DNA from: an uncultured Sphingomonas sp. | GTDB taxonomy: Bacteria > Pseudomonadota > Alphaproteobacteria > Sphingomonadales > Sphingomonadaceae | DNA: 64,000 nucleotides | Reading direction: 5' to 3' | Assembly (NCBI GenBank): GCA_946482655.1 | Contig: CAMLSA010000002.1 | Span: 1 to 64,000 of the forward strand | Shown here: one piece after another, positions 34,959 through 43,489 of the stretch | Layout: every line of letters begins with the position of its first letter | Position numbering within the stretch: position 1 is the stretch's first letter | Made by a program: the position numbers and the translations under genes | The notes under the pieces: model-generated | Seen by the model: the letters and a program-made list of their open reading frames with translations, nothing else | What the model was told of the DNA's origin: nothing | Database searches by the model: none

Positions 34959-37661
34959 ATGGCACGGCAAGAGGTCTTCGGGATCGCTCCTGACGGGAAG
35001 ACTGAGGGCATCGAAGCGCCCGGCGCACTGCCGCCCAGGTTCGACGCGGGTCATTATCTCGCCGCCAATCCCGATCTCGGTCTGACACCGGCCGAGGCGG
35101 CCGATCATTATGCCCGGATCGGACGCGCCGAGGGCAGGGTGGCCTCGCCCCTCGCCTTGCGCGAAAATCTGATCGCGCTGATCGACGATGGCCGTTCGGT
35201 GCTCGAGATCGGGCCGTTCTGCGATCCGCTGCTGCGCGGGCCGAGCATCTCCTATCTCGATATTCTCGACGCGGAGCAACTGCGCGCCCGCGCGGTCGAG
35301 ATCGGCAAGGATCCGGCGGGATGCCCCGCCTGGATCGACTATGTCGGCGGGCTCGAGCAGGTCAGCCGCCGCTTCGACGCGGTGATCAGCAGCCATGCGA
35401 TCGAGCACAACCCCGATCTGATCCACCATCTCGAACAGGTCGAGCGCGTGCTGGAGCCCTACGGCCTGTTCTGCCTGATCATCCCCGACAAGCGCTATTG
35501 CTTCGACCATCACCTCGCCGAAAGCACGATTGCCGACGTTCTCCAGGCGCACCGCGAGCAGCGCCGCAGGCACAGCCTGTCGAGCGTGATAGAGCATGTC
35601 GCGCTGACCACTCATAACGATCCGTCCCGCCATTGGGCCGGAGACCATGGCCCCGCGACGCCCGCCGATCTCGCGGATCGCGTCCGTCGCGGCCTCGCGG
35701 ATCACGATGCGAGCGGCGGGGCTTATATCGATGTCCATGCCTGGTATTTCACGCCCGACAGTTTCGAGTTGATCATCGAGGCGCTCGGCGCGCTGGGCCT
35801 GACCGGATTCGAGCTGGCCGGGCTGTACGACACCGTGCGCGGCCGCAACGAGTTCTGCGCGGTGCTGCGGCTCGGCGCGGCGGCGCGCGATCGCGCCCGC
35901 AAGCGGGCGGCGGGCAACGACATCATCGTCCTGCAGACCTCGGATGCCGATCGCTATGCGCCGATGCTCGCGGCCACGGCGCCCAATGTCCGCGAATATT
36001 GCCGCCGCCACGGCCTCGGCTATGAGAGCTTCGTCGGCGTCAAGCGCGGTTTCCATGCCTGGCAGGCGACCTTCAATCGCATCCCCATGCTGGCCGAGCT
36101 GATCGAGCGGGGCTTCGCCGGCTGGGCGCTCTATCTCGACGCCGATGCCTATATCCAGGATCTCGACTTCGATCTCGCCGCCTATCTTGCCGACAAGGGG
36201 GATCGCGCGGCGATCTTCGCGACATCGGGCGTGACCGGCGAGGCGTGGGACGTGAATGCCGGGGTCGCGCTGGTCAACCTCGGCCATCCGCTCGGCCGCA
36301 GGCTTGTCGAGCTGTGGGCCGAGGCGTTCGCCGTCCATGGCGAAGACGAGCTGCGCGCGGGTGTGGAGTGGTTCGGCGCGGGCAACGACCAGGATCTGCT
36401 GCACCAGATCCTCCGGCGGGACCGACCGATCGGCGAGGCGGTTCTGGTCGAGCAGATGAGCTTCATCAACGGGCCCCACGCGACCTTCATCCGCCAGCAT
36501 CTGAGAACATTGTCGCCCAGCTTCGAAGATCGGCTGCAGGCGATCCAGGCCGCGGTCGCCGAGGTCTTCCGCCAGGACGGCAAGATCGCCGTGAGCCGGC
36601 CTTCGGGCGACGAGGATCGCTGGGCCGGGCGGCTGGCGCATCGCGATCCGCGGCAGCTCCCGCTGGTCGAAGCGCCCGTACCCGCGCCGTGCCCCCACAT
36701 AGCGGCCAGGATCTGTGCGGCTTGGGCGCCGGCCGCGTTGCCCTCCGATCCGGTCTGGAGCGGGTTCGCAGAGGCGCTGAACCGCGGCGATGCCGAACTC
36801 GTAGCGCGCGACTTGGCCGGATTGGGCCGGGCCGGGATCGCCCAGGGTTTCCTCGGCGGCGCGCGCCAGCATCAGCGGGCGCAGAGCAGGCAGTTCGCGG
36901 ACCGGCTGGCCCGCTGGACCTATGACAAGCTCGTCTCGCTCGCCGAGGCGGTGGGCGTGCTGCCGCTCGAAAATCCCGAGAACGGACCCTGGGGCGTCAA
37001 CGCGCTGACCGACCCGGCCGAGCTGTTCCGCGGCGTGGCCAAGGCGCTCGATGCCGATCTCACCCCTCCCGCGCATATCGGCGGCCATCTCGGCATCGCG
37101 GCGGGCGACGGCGTGATCCTCCACATGCGGATGCTCGATTCGATCCACGCGGCGTGGCGGCTCCGCCAGCTCGCCGAGGCGCTCGGCCTCGGAGGTGATG
37201 CGCGGATCGCCGAGATCGGCGGCGGGGCAGGATTGACCGCCTTCTACGCGCTGCGGTTGGGGATGAAAAATTACCGGCTCTACGATCTTCCGACCATGAA
37301 CGCCGTCCAGACCTACGTGCTGGCCGGGGCGGGGCATGAGGTGTCGCTGTCCGGCGAGGCGGAAGAGCCGGTCGCGGTCCTTCAGGGCCGGGCCTTCGCA
37401 CAAGCCGATCCCGGATCGATCGACGTGATGTTCAATGCGGACTCGCTTCCCGAGATCGAGCGGAGCGCGGCACTCGGCTATTTGGCCGACGCGCGGCGGC
37501 TTGGCATCACTCATATCCTTAGCATCAACCAGGAGGCGAACCTGCCAGGCCAGACAGCGGTGCCGAAACTGATCGGAGAGGCGGGCGGATACCGCCGCGC
37601 CGCGCGGCACCGGCACTGGCTGAGGGCGGGCTATGTCGAGGAGCTTTATGTGACGGGCTGA
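34959..37661 (+). CDS. Methyltransferase + glycosyltransferase + sugar O-methyltransferase fusion
   Basis: A 900-residue three-enzyme protein. Residues 28-61 are the cluster module (GHYLAANPDLGLT, then HYARIGRAEGR). Residues about 75-310 are a class I methyltransferase (SVLEIGPFCDPLL; ISSHAIEHNPDLI). Residues about 320-530 are a GT-A glycosyltransferase with LYLDADAYIQDLDFDL as its DxD-type site; this part is a clear paralogue of the whole protein encoded at 41381-42235. Residues about 650-900 resemble putative sugar O-methyltransferases (IAEIGGGAGLTAFYAL, YDLPTMNAVQTY). One protein could thus add a sugar and methylate it twice, perhaps capping the chain. Confidence 0.82.
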   Translation: MARQEVFGIAPDGKTEGIEAPGALPPRFDAGHYLAANPDLGLTPAEAADHYARIGRAEGRVASPLALRENLIALIDDGRSVLEIGPFCDPLLRGPSISYLDILDAEQLRARAVEIGKDPAGCPAWIDYVGGLEQVSRRFDAVISSHAIEHNPDLIHHLEQVERVLEPYGLFCLIIPDKRYCFDHHLAESTIADVLQAHREQRRRHSLSSVIEHVALTTHNDPSRHWAGDHGPATPADLADRVRRGLADHDASGGAYIDVHAWYFTPDSFELIIEALGALGLTGFELAGLYDTVRGRNEFCAVLRLGAAARDRARKRAAGNDIIVLQTSDADRYAPMLAATAPNVREYCRRHGLGYESFVGVKRGFHAWQATFNRIPMLAELIERGFAGWALYLDADAYIQDLDFDLAAYLADKGDRAAIFATSGVTGEAWDVNAGVALVNLGHPLGRRLVELWAEAFAVHGEDELRAGVEWFGAGNDQDLLHQILRRDRPIGEAVLVEQMSFINGPHATFIRQHLRTLSPSFEDRLQAIQAAVAEVFRQDGKIAVSRPSGDEDRWAGRLAHRDPRQLPLVEAPVPAPCPHIAARICAAWAPAALPSDPVWSGFAEALNRGDAELVARDLAGLGRAGIAQGFLGGARQHQRAQSRQFADRLARWTYDKLVSLAEAVGVLPLENPENGPWGVNALTDPAELFRGVAKALDADLTPPAHIGGHLGIAAGDGVILHMRMLDSIHAAWRLRQLAEALGLGGDARIAEIGGGAGLTAFYALRLGMKNYRLYDLPTMNAVQTYVLAGAGHEVSLSGEAEEPVAVLQGRAFAQADPGSIDVMFNADSLPEIERSAALGYLADARRLGITHILSINQEANLPGQTAVPKLIGEAGGYRRAARHRHWLRAGYVEELYVTG

Positions 37662-37859
37662 TTGTGGGAGAGTAGCTGTTAGGATCCGACTGATCGAAGC
37701 TCCTTGCATCTAACCTTTGCGCGACCCGAGCAAATGAGTAAGCCGATCCGGCATCGCGTCCGATGACAGGAGTGTCAATGCCGCAGGGATCCCAGCAACA
37801 ACGAACTACGGCACCATCTTATCGACGGAGACACGGTCAACAATCTTCGCCTGCGCATC

Positions 37860-38804
37860 ATGACCACACGCGAGTTCGAGGTCGGCTCTCCGGGCGGCAC
37901 CCCTATGAGTGACTTTGCCATCGTCAACGCGTTTGCGCCGTTTCCAGAAAAAACTCCTGTCGACGGCGCCTTTCGTGATATGTTTGGTTCTGCCACAAAG
38001 GTCGAATATCTGGATAGAGGCTGGCACCACCTGGCCGGCTATGTGTTCAACAGCGTGCCACGAGACCGCGAGCCCAGCTTGCACGGTACATCCGAATGGG
38101 TTGGAACACTGCGTAGCGTCCTCGAAGCGGATAACAGTTTCACCGCGATGGAACTGGGTGCCGGCTGGGCGCCATGGCTAGTCGCCTCGCAGCGCGCGGC
38201 ACGCCTTCGCGGGATTGAGGAGATCGATCTGACTGGGGTCGAGGGCTCGGCCGAACATCATGCCTTCATGTTGGATAATTTCCGCATGAATGGGATCGAT
38301 CCCGATCGCCACAGTCTGCATCATGCGGTCGCTGGAGCCTCGGACGGTGTAGCTTTCTTCCCAAGGCTTTCCATAGCGACCGACGATTATGGCGCCAACG
38401 CGGTGTTCGGTGATGGCGAGCGCGATGCAGCAGCGATGCGTGGCGAACTGGAGGAGATACGCTGTATCTCTATGAACAGCCTCTTGGCCGATAAGAAGCG
38501 GGTCGACCTTGTTCATATCGATATTCAGGGCCATGAAGAAATTGTGATTGCAGCTGGGGTCAATGCCTTGAACTCGAAGGTCCGGCGGTTAGTTATCGGC
38601 ACGCATTCGCGAACGATCGAAGGCCATTTGTTCGATCTTCTGCAGGATCACGGCTGGGTTTGCGAGTCCGAGGTGCCGTGCGTGCTTCGGGCGACGATGG
38701 ACGGACGACGCGTGCTGTTCGTGGATGGCGAGCAGGTCTGGCGCAATGATCGGCTGCCGGGCGTTGTCGGCCTGCCCGGTTCGGCAACGGCGCCACGCGA
38801 ATGA
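37860..38804 (+). CDS. FkbM-family methyltransferase, uncertain 5' end
   Basis: A protein of 314 residues from ATG 37860. MELGAGWAPWLVAS is the SAM loop; VHIDIQGHEEIVIAAG is the FkbM hallmark segment, as in sugar O-methyltransferases. The frame stays open for about 31 codons upstream with plausible protein sequence (DPSNNELRHHLIDGD) but has no ATG, GTG or TTG; an ATG at 37778 lies in a different frame. So the N-terminus may be truncated or frameshifted, or translation simply starts at 37860 or 37905. GC content is visibly lower than in the flanking giant genes. The stop overlaps the next gene as ATGA. Confidence 0.75.
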   Translation: MTTREFEVGSPGGTPMSDFAIVNAFAPFPEKTPVDGAFRDMFGSATKVEYLDRGWHHLAGYVFNSVPRDREPSLHGTSEWVGTLRSVLEADNSFTAMELGAGWAPWLVASQRAARLRGIEEIDLTGVEGSAEHHAFMLDNFRMNGIDPDRHSLHHAVAGASDGVAFFPRLSIATDDYGANAVFGDGERDAAAMRGELEEIRCISMNSLLADKKRVDLVHIDIQGHEEIVIAAGVNALNSKVRRLVIGTHSRTIEGHLFDLLQDHGWVCESEVPCVLRATMDGRRVLFVDGEQVWRNDRLPGVVGLPGSATAPRE

Positions 38805-39757
38805 GCGTCACGCGCGAAGAGGTCATCTGGGCTTATCGGATGTTGCTGGCGCGAGAACCGGAGAGCGAAGCCATCGTCGAAACGATGATGGCCGCCGAAA
38901 ACTTGACCGAACTCCGGCTTGCCTTTTTCGGTAGCGCAGAATTCAGGGGCAGATTCAATCTCCAGCCTGCCGGCCAGCTACCGATCGGGCGGTTTCTGGA
39001 CATCGCCCGAAACGACATCGATCTCGACTGTACTCCGAATCAATTGCAAAGGATGTTCGACCGGATCGGTATTGCGTGGCAAGCTTTCGGAACGACCGAG
39101 CCGCACTGGTCGGTTCTGACCAGTGAAGAATATCGCCAGGAGAAGCTAGCTGCGAATATCGACAATTTTTACGCCAGTGGCAGGGGCGATATTGAGCTCC
39201 ATCTAAACTTCCTGAGGCGCGCGGGGCTCCCGACGCGGTTCGCGCGGGCTATGGATTTCGGATGTGGCGTTGGGCGGCTGAGCATGGCGTTGGCGGAACA
39301 TGCCTCGCAAGTAGTGGGAATCGATATCTCTCCACCGCACCTGAATCTGGCTGGGGAACGCGCACGGGCTGAAAAGATTACCAATGTTTCCTTCCATGCA
39401 ATCACCTCCGTCGACGATCTTCATCGTTATGATGGTTTCGACTTCGTTATCAGTCGCATAGTCCTGCAGCATAACCCGCCACCGGTAATGGCGGCGCTGT
39501 ACGGAAAGCTGCTAACGTCACTTGCTCCCGGCGGCGTCGCTATTGTCCAGATGCCGACATTCATGCGCGGCCAGAAATTTGCGGCGGCTGATTATCTTGA
39601 CCGCGATCAGCCGCAGATGGAAATGAATGCGCTGCCGCAAAATGTGGTTTTTGACATCATAGCGGACACCTGTTGTCGTGCGCTGGAAGTGCGTGAGGAT
39701 GGGGCCGCGGGTGAGCATGGACTCAGTCACACCTTCGTCGTCCAGAAGGCGCGGTAA
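38801..39757 (+). CDS. DUF4214-like + class I methyltransferase
   Basis: A 318-residue protein. The first 50 residues (WAYRMLLAREPES, then SAEFRGRF) match the DUF4214-type module, which also closes the glycosyltransferase at 41381-42235. Residues about 145-300 are a SAM methyltransferase: AMDFGCGVGRLSMALAEH is the glycine loop, VVGIDISPPHL the acidic strand end, and LAPGGVAIVQMP the later strand. It is coupled to the FkbM gene by an ATGA overlap, so the two probably act on the same glycan. Both have lower GC content than the genes before 37661. Confidence 0.8.
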   Translation: MSVTREEVIWAYRMLLAREPESEAIVETMMAAENLTELRLAFFGSAEFRGRFNLQPAGQLPIGRFLDIARNDIDLDCTPNQLQRMFDRIGIAWQAFGTTEPHWSVLTSEEYRQEKLAANIDNFYASGRGDIELHLNFLRRAGLPTRFARAMDFGCGVGRLSMALAEHASQVVGIDISPPHLNLAGERARAEKITNVSFHAITSVDDLHRYDGFDFVISRIVLQHNPPPVMAALYGKLLTSLAPGGVAIVQMPTFMRGQKFAAADYLDRDQPQMEMNALPQNVVFDIIADTCCRALEVREDGAAGEHGLSHTFVVQKAR

Positions 39758-39966
39758 GCTGAGGAGTTCGTTCGAGATTGGATCATTGCTGCCATGCTGA
39801 TGGGCAATCGATATAGGCGTTGTTGAACGCTGATCAGGGCAGCTGTCGAAGCTCATAGACTTGCCCGATGTTGGTGGGAGTCGCTGTGGACGATACGGTC
39901 AAAGTGATCGATCTTGAAGAAGCCGTTCAGGCGATCGAGCTGGCCGTCGTGATGCCCGGGCTCAAT

Positions 39967-41229
39967 TCAGCAAAGCCCTCTGCGGAAACAGCTGACGTGA
40001 TGTGCGCTTAAATCGAGATCAATATCGAAACCGTCGGATATGAACTTGCGGATCATGTCGGAAATAGCCCGCTTGCCGGCTGCCCAGTAGTGGGTTTCGA
40101 TTATGATCGTGTCGATTGAACTCAGGTCTGCTTGCAGCAGAAGATCGGCTTCGCCCCCCTCGATATCGCAAATGAGAAAATTGGCGCGATGCGCTTCGAT
40201 CATGTCTTCGAGGATGGCCGTAGGAATATCGACGACTTCGACGATATCCGGATCGTTGATTGTAGCGCCGAGCCGAGACGCCCAAAAGTCCCGCGACAGC
40301 GCGAACGGTATGGCCGGCGGCATGCCCGCCATTTTCGCTCGCGCTTGTAACACGGCGTTGAAGGACCGGATGGCGCCGAATCCATTGACCGTGAAATTTC
40401 GGCGGGCGTCCTCGAGAATATAGGGGTTGGCTTCGTAGGTGGTGACGTTCTCTGGCCCGACGACTGACGCGGCGGTCATAGACAGGACGCCAACCGCCGT
40501 TCCTATCTCGAGCACACGATCTTGCGGGCGTAGCGCGGCGTAAAGAATGCTTCGCTCTGCGCTCTCATATCCGCCATCCTCCAGCGACCTGATGATTGGG
40601 GCGCTGTATCGCTCATCATCGGCGAACACCTGGAGATCGCCGATGTTGAGCATCCTTCCCACGCGTCCGGCAATGGCGTCGCGCTCGGCCGAAGAATGAG
40701 CAGCGGTGAATGCGGCGATAACCTGGTTTTCCTTTTCGTCGGGACGATGCCCGAATATTTGCACGGCCCGTAAGTGCAGATGACCGAAACCGTCCATCCG
40801 CACCCGAACATAGCGAGCTAGATTTGGCCGATTGATTGCGATCATCGCGCCGTCCTCGTCGGCTCCCAGAATCGACTTTCCGTCATGCCTGTGGATTGTC
40901 ATCCAGTTTGACTGATCGACAGATGCGAGAATGCTGAATCGGGAGAGTCGCTCAGCATATGTGCGCCGATTGAACAAGCGGATCGTGTCGATCCGGTAGG
41001 TCGCGCCTAGATCGACTTGCCACCACGGAAACAGCTCTTGGGCAGTGTGATTGGCATATTCCCGATCGTTCCGATCGATGATACCCTCGACCACGAAAGC
41101 AGCGTCCGTTTGGGTTGAGCCGGCAGCAGACCACTGACAGGTTGAGCTCTGCTCGGAAGGTCGGCCCAAGGCCAGATCGTCAGCAGCGGGATGATGGGCC
41201 AAAATGTTCACCTGCCATTCAATCAACAT
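39967..41229 (-). CDS. F5/8-type-C (discoidin-like) domain fused to FkbM methyltransferase
   Basis: A 420-residue protein. Residues about 20-165 resemble a discoidin/F5-8C carbohydrate-binding domain: ALGRPSEQSSTCQWS at the start, LFPWWQVDLGATYRIDTIRLFNR in the core and ARYVRVRMDGFGHLHLRAVQIFG at the end. Residues about 225-415 are an FkbM methyltransferase (RVLEIGTAVGVLSMTAA; ICDIEGGEADLLL). No signal peptide is present, so the binding domain would act in the cytoplasm, probably gripping the glycan that is methylated. It lies on the minus strand behind the glycosyltransferase at 41381-42235, separated by 151 bases. Confidence 0.82.
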   Translation of the reverse strand: MLIEWQVNILAHHPAADDLALGRPSEQSSTCQWSAAGSTQTDAAFVVEGIIDRNDREYANHTAQELFPWWQVDLGATYRIDTIRLFNRRTYAERLSRFSILASVDQSNWMTIHRHDGKSILGADEDGAMIAINRPNLARYVRVRMDGFGHLHLRAVQIFGHRPDEKENQVIAAFTAAHSSAERDAIAGRVGRMLNIGDLQVFADDERYSAPIIRSLEDGGYESAERSILYAALRPQDRVLEIGTAVGVLSMTAASVVGPENVTTYEANPYILEDARRNFTVNGFGAIRSFNAVLQARAKMAGMPPAIPFALSRDFWASRLGATINDPDIVEVVDIPTAILEDMIEAHRANFLICDIEGGEADLLLQADLSSIDTIIIETHYWAAGKRAISDMIRKFISDGFDIDLDLSAHHVSCFRRGLC

Positions 41230-41380
41230 ATCCGGGCTTACTAGCGTGGCGGAGTGGCGCGGCCAAGCGGACGTTTTGGGAGATGCATGAGCGTCTCCCT
41301 GACTACTCGGCTGTGAAGATCAATCAGCGCCTCCAGCGAGGTCAATGCGATCCCCATTCATGCGCCGCGTTGATTTGACG

Positions 41381-42235
41381 TTAACTTGCGTGCCTTTCAC
41401 GGTATTCGGCGCTGTTCATCAATTCGTTGGCTACGAATTGAGTACCGTCTTCAATCCCCGCTTCACGAATGTAATCGGCATAGCCGTTCAGGCCTGTAGG
41501 ATCCGGATCGCGGCGCAGCAGGGCACGATAAAGTCCGGACACGATCATGGAAGGCAGGTTCGCACTATAACTATGTTCCCCGAGGATAAGGTCGACTTCC
41601 GCCTCAAGGGCTCGTATCCGCTCGCCAAGATCCGGGCTCAGGGAGCGTAGGAGCTGACGGATGAATTTTGCCTTGTGGGAATTGATCACGCTGCCATCGT
41701 CAAAATGAACCCCGCTCCGAAGTGCAGCGTCGTCGTTGAGAATGTCGAAGAGCATCGACTGATCACTCTCCCCGTCATCCCATACGCTCATCGTCCTCAG
41801 ACGCGCGTCGTCGATGCACAGGTAGCGCTCACGCCAGCGGACAGCAATTTCGCTTCCTTGCGGGTTGCCTAGGTTGAGCAGGACCACCCCGGCATTGATA
41901 CACCAGGGGAAGGGTGCTTCCGGGATGGTCGTCATCACACCGGCACAGTCAGCCTTGTCGCGCAAGTAGGTTCGCAGATCGAAGTCCAGATCGTGGATAT
42001 AGGCATCCGCATCCATGTAGACCGCCCAGCCCCTAAATCCCCTGTCGAGCAACTCGCGGAACTGGAACATGCGATTGAAGGTCGCATGCCAAGGAAAGTA
42101 ACCTCGCTTTATTCCGATATAGTTCTCATAGGTGAGGCCGTGCCGCCGCGCATATTCGATCGCCGTTCGCGCGGTCGCGTCGAGCATCCGCTTATACCGT
42201 TGGGCATCGGCGGTCTGAAGGATGACGATGTCCAA
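41381..42235 (-). CDS. GT-A glycosyltransferase with C-terminal DUF4214-like module
   Basis: A 284-residue protein. Residues 1-225 match, segment by segment, the middle domain of the 900-residue protein at 34959-37661: DIVILQTADAQRY versus DIIVLQTSDADRY, and VYMDADAYIHDLDFDL versus LYLDADAYIQDLDFDL. The DADAY stretch is the metal/nucleotide-sugar site. Residues about 230-284 are DUF4214-like (LYRALLRRDPDPTGLNGY, then NSAEYRERH). The two copies probably share sugar donor type but belong to different modification branches. GC content here is lower than in the copy at 34959. Confidence 0.82.
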   Translation of the reverse strand: MDIVILQTADAQRYKRMLDATARTAIEYARRHGLTYENYIGIKRGYFPWHATFNRMFQFRELLDRGFRGWAVYMDADAYIHDLDFDLRTYLRDKADCAGVMTTIPEAPFPWCINAGVVLLNLGNPQGSEIAVRWRERYLCIDDARLRTMSVWDDGESDQSMLFDILNDDAALRSGVHFDDGSVINSHKAKFIRQLLRSLSPDLGERIRALEAEVDLILGEHSYSANLPSMIVSGLYRALLRRDPDPTGLNGYADYIREAGIEDGTQFVANELMNSAEYRERHAS

Positions 42236-42291
42236 TTGCGGCTCCCTGGCGGGCTATCCAAGCCGATTCTATACAAGCACCAATGCGCGGC

Positions 42292-43458
42292 TCAGAGAGA
42301 ATGCTCGCGCACCCCCGCAGCCATCAGCCAGCCGATGCCATAAGCCACCAGCAGCGACAGGAAGACGGTCAGGACGACCTTCCCCCGCTGGGGGAACTGC
42401 GATTTCACCGGCATGTTCGGGTCCACCACCCGAACGACGTACAGCTGCTGCTTCATCGCCGCGTCCCGCGCCTTCTCGAGATTGGCGGCGGCTACCTCGT
42501 AGCGCTTGGCCGCGAACTCCTGGCGGATCTGGAGATCCTGGTAGTTACCCAAGCGCGCGGCGATCGTGCCGCCATCGCCGGTCAGCTTCCCCGTCTGCCC
42601 CGCGACCTGCGCCTCCAGCGCGCGTACGCGCGCGGCGGTCGCGACATATTGCGGGCTGCTGGGGGAGATGATTCCACGCATCGCGTTGAGCTGCGCACGC
42701 GCGCCGGTGAGCTGACCCTGCAGGGTCGTGACCAGGCTGATCTGCGCCTTGCCCGAGCCCTCGGGATCGAGATCGCCGCGCTGCTGACGGAAGGCGGTCA
42801 GCCGGCTCTGGATCTGGACCAGCGCATCCTCCGCCTCGGCCAGCTGGCGCCGCGCCGTCTTGAGCGCGTCGGCCTGGCTGCGCCGGTTGATCTGATTCAC
42901 CCGTTCCTCACCCATGCGCAACAGCTGATTGATGATCGCGTAGGAGTCGGAAGGGCGGAAAGCCCGGACTTGGAGAGTGGTGATCCCCGTTTCCGGGTTC
43001 AGCTTGACGTCGATCTGCTTGCGATAATATTTGAGCAGCATTTCGGGGGTCGGTTCGGAGAACCACAGCCGCGTCGCGACATCGGCTTCGGGCCGGCGGA
43101 AGCGTTCGACGAGGTCGATGCTGCGGTTGAGATTGACCACGGCCTGCTGAGAATCGAGATAATCGTTGACGCTGATCGCGTCGCTGCGCGATTGCGACAC
43201 GCCTCCGCCAAGACCCAGAAGCTGGCTCAGGCCGCTCGACGGGGTCGGTGCATTGTCGCCGGTCTTGACGAGGAAATGCGCTTCCGACTGATATTGATCG
43301 GCGGCGATCAGGTAATAATAGATGCCGACCAGCAGCGTCGGGAGCACGACGATGGCGAGGAACCATTTGTTGCGGCGGCCCCAGCCGAGCGCCTTTGATC
43401 GCCAATCGGTCTGATCGACGCTGTCCTGCAAAGATTGCGGCTTGATGATTCCGTGCAT
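42292..43458 (-). CDS. Capsule polysaccharide export protein, KpsE/CtrB-like
   Basis: A 388-residue inner-membrane protein of the polysaccharide co-polymerase type 3 family. Helix 1 is FLAIVVLPTLLVGIYYYLI (about 33-51) and helix 2 is VLTVFLSLLVAYGIGWLMAA near the C-terminus, with a long periplasmic coiled-coil part between, including QSEAHFLVKTG early on. It links the ABC exporter to the outer-membrane channel. It follows the KpsM-like permease by 31 bases on the same strand. The outer-membrane KpsD/Wza partner for this exporter is not adjacent. Confidence 0.9.
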   Translation of the reverse strand: MHGIIKPQSLQDSVDQTDWRSKALGWGRRNKWFLAIVVLPTLLVGIYYYLIAADQYQSEAHFLVKTGDNAPTPSSGLSQLLGLGGGVSQSRSDAISVNDYLDSQQAVVNLNRSIDLVERFRRPEADVATRLWFSEPTPEMLLKYYRKQIDVKLNPETGITTLQVRAFRPSDSYAIINQLLRMGEERVNQINRRSQADALKTARRQLAEAEDALVQIQSRLTAFRQQRGDLDPEGSGKAQISLVTTLQGQLTGARAQLNAMRGIISPSSPQYVATAARVRALEAQVAGQTGKLTGDGGTIAARLGNYQDLQIRQEFAAKRYEVAAANLEKARDAAMKQQLYVVRVVDPNMPVKSQFPQRGKVVLTVFLSLLVAYGIGWLMAAGVREHSL

Positions 43459-43489
43459 CGAATATCCAATAATGCCTGTCGGCGATCTT

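Noticed and set aside
39868..40011. 47-residue frame MLVGVAVDDTVKVIDLEEAV on the plus strand
   Set aside because: Codon use is plausible, but it overlaps the end of the discoidin-FkbM gene, has no ribosome site and no recognised family; it could be a gene scar but is not supported.
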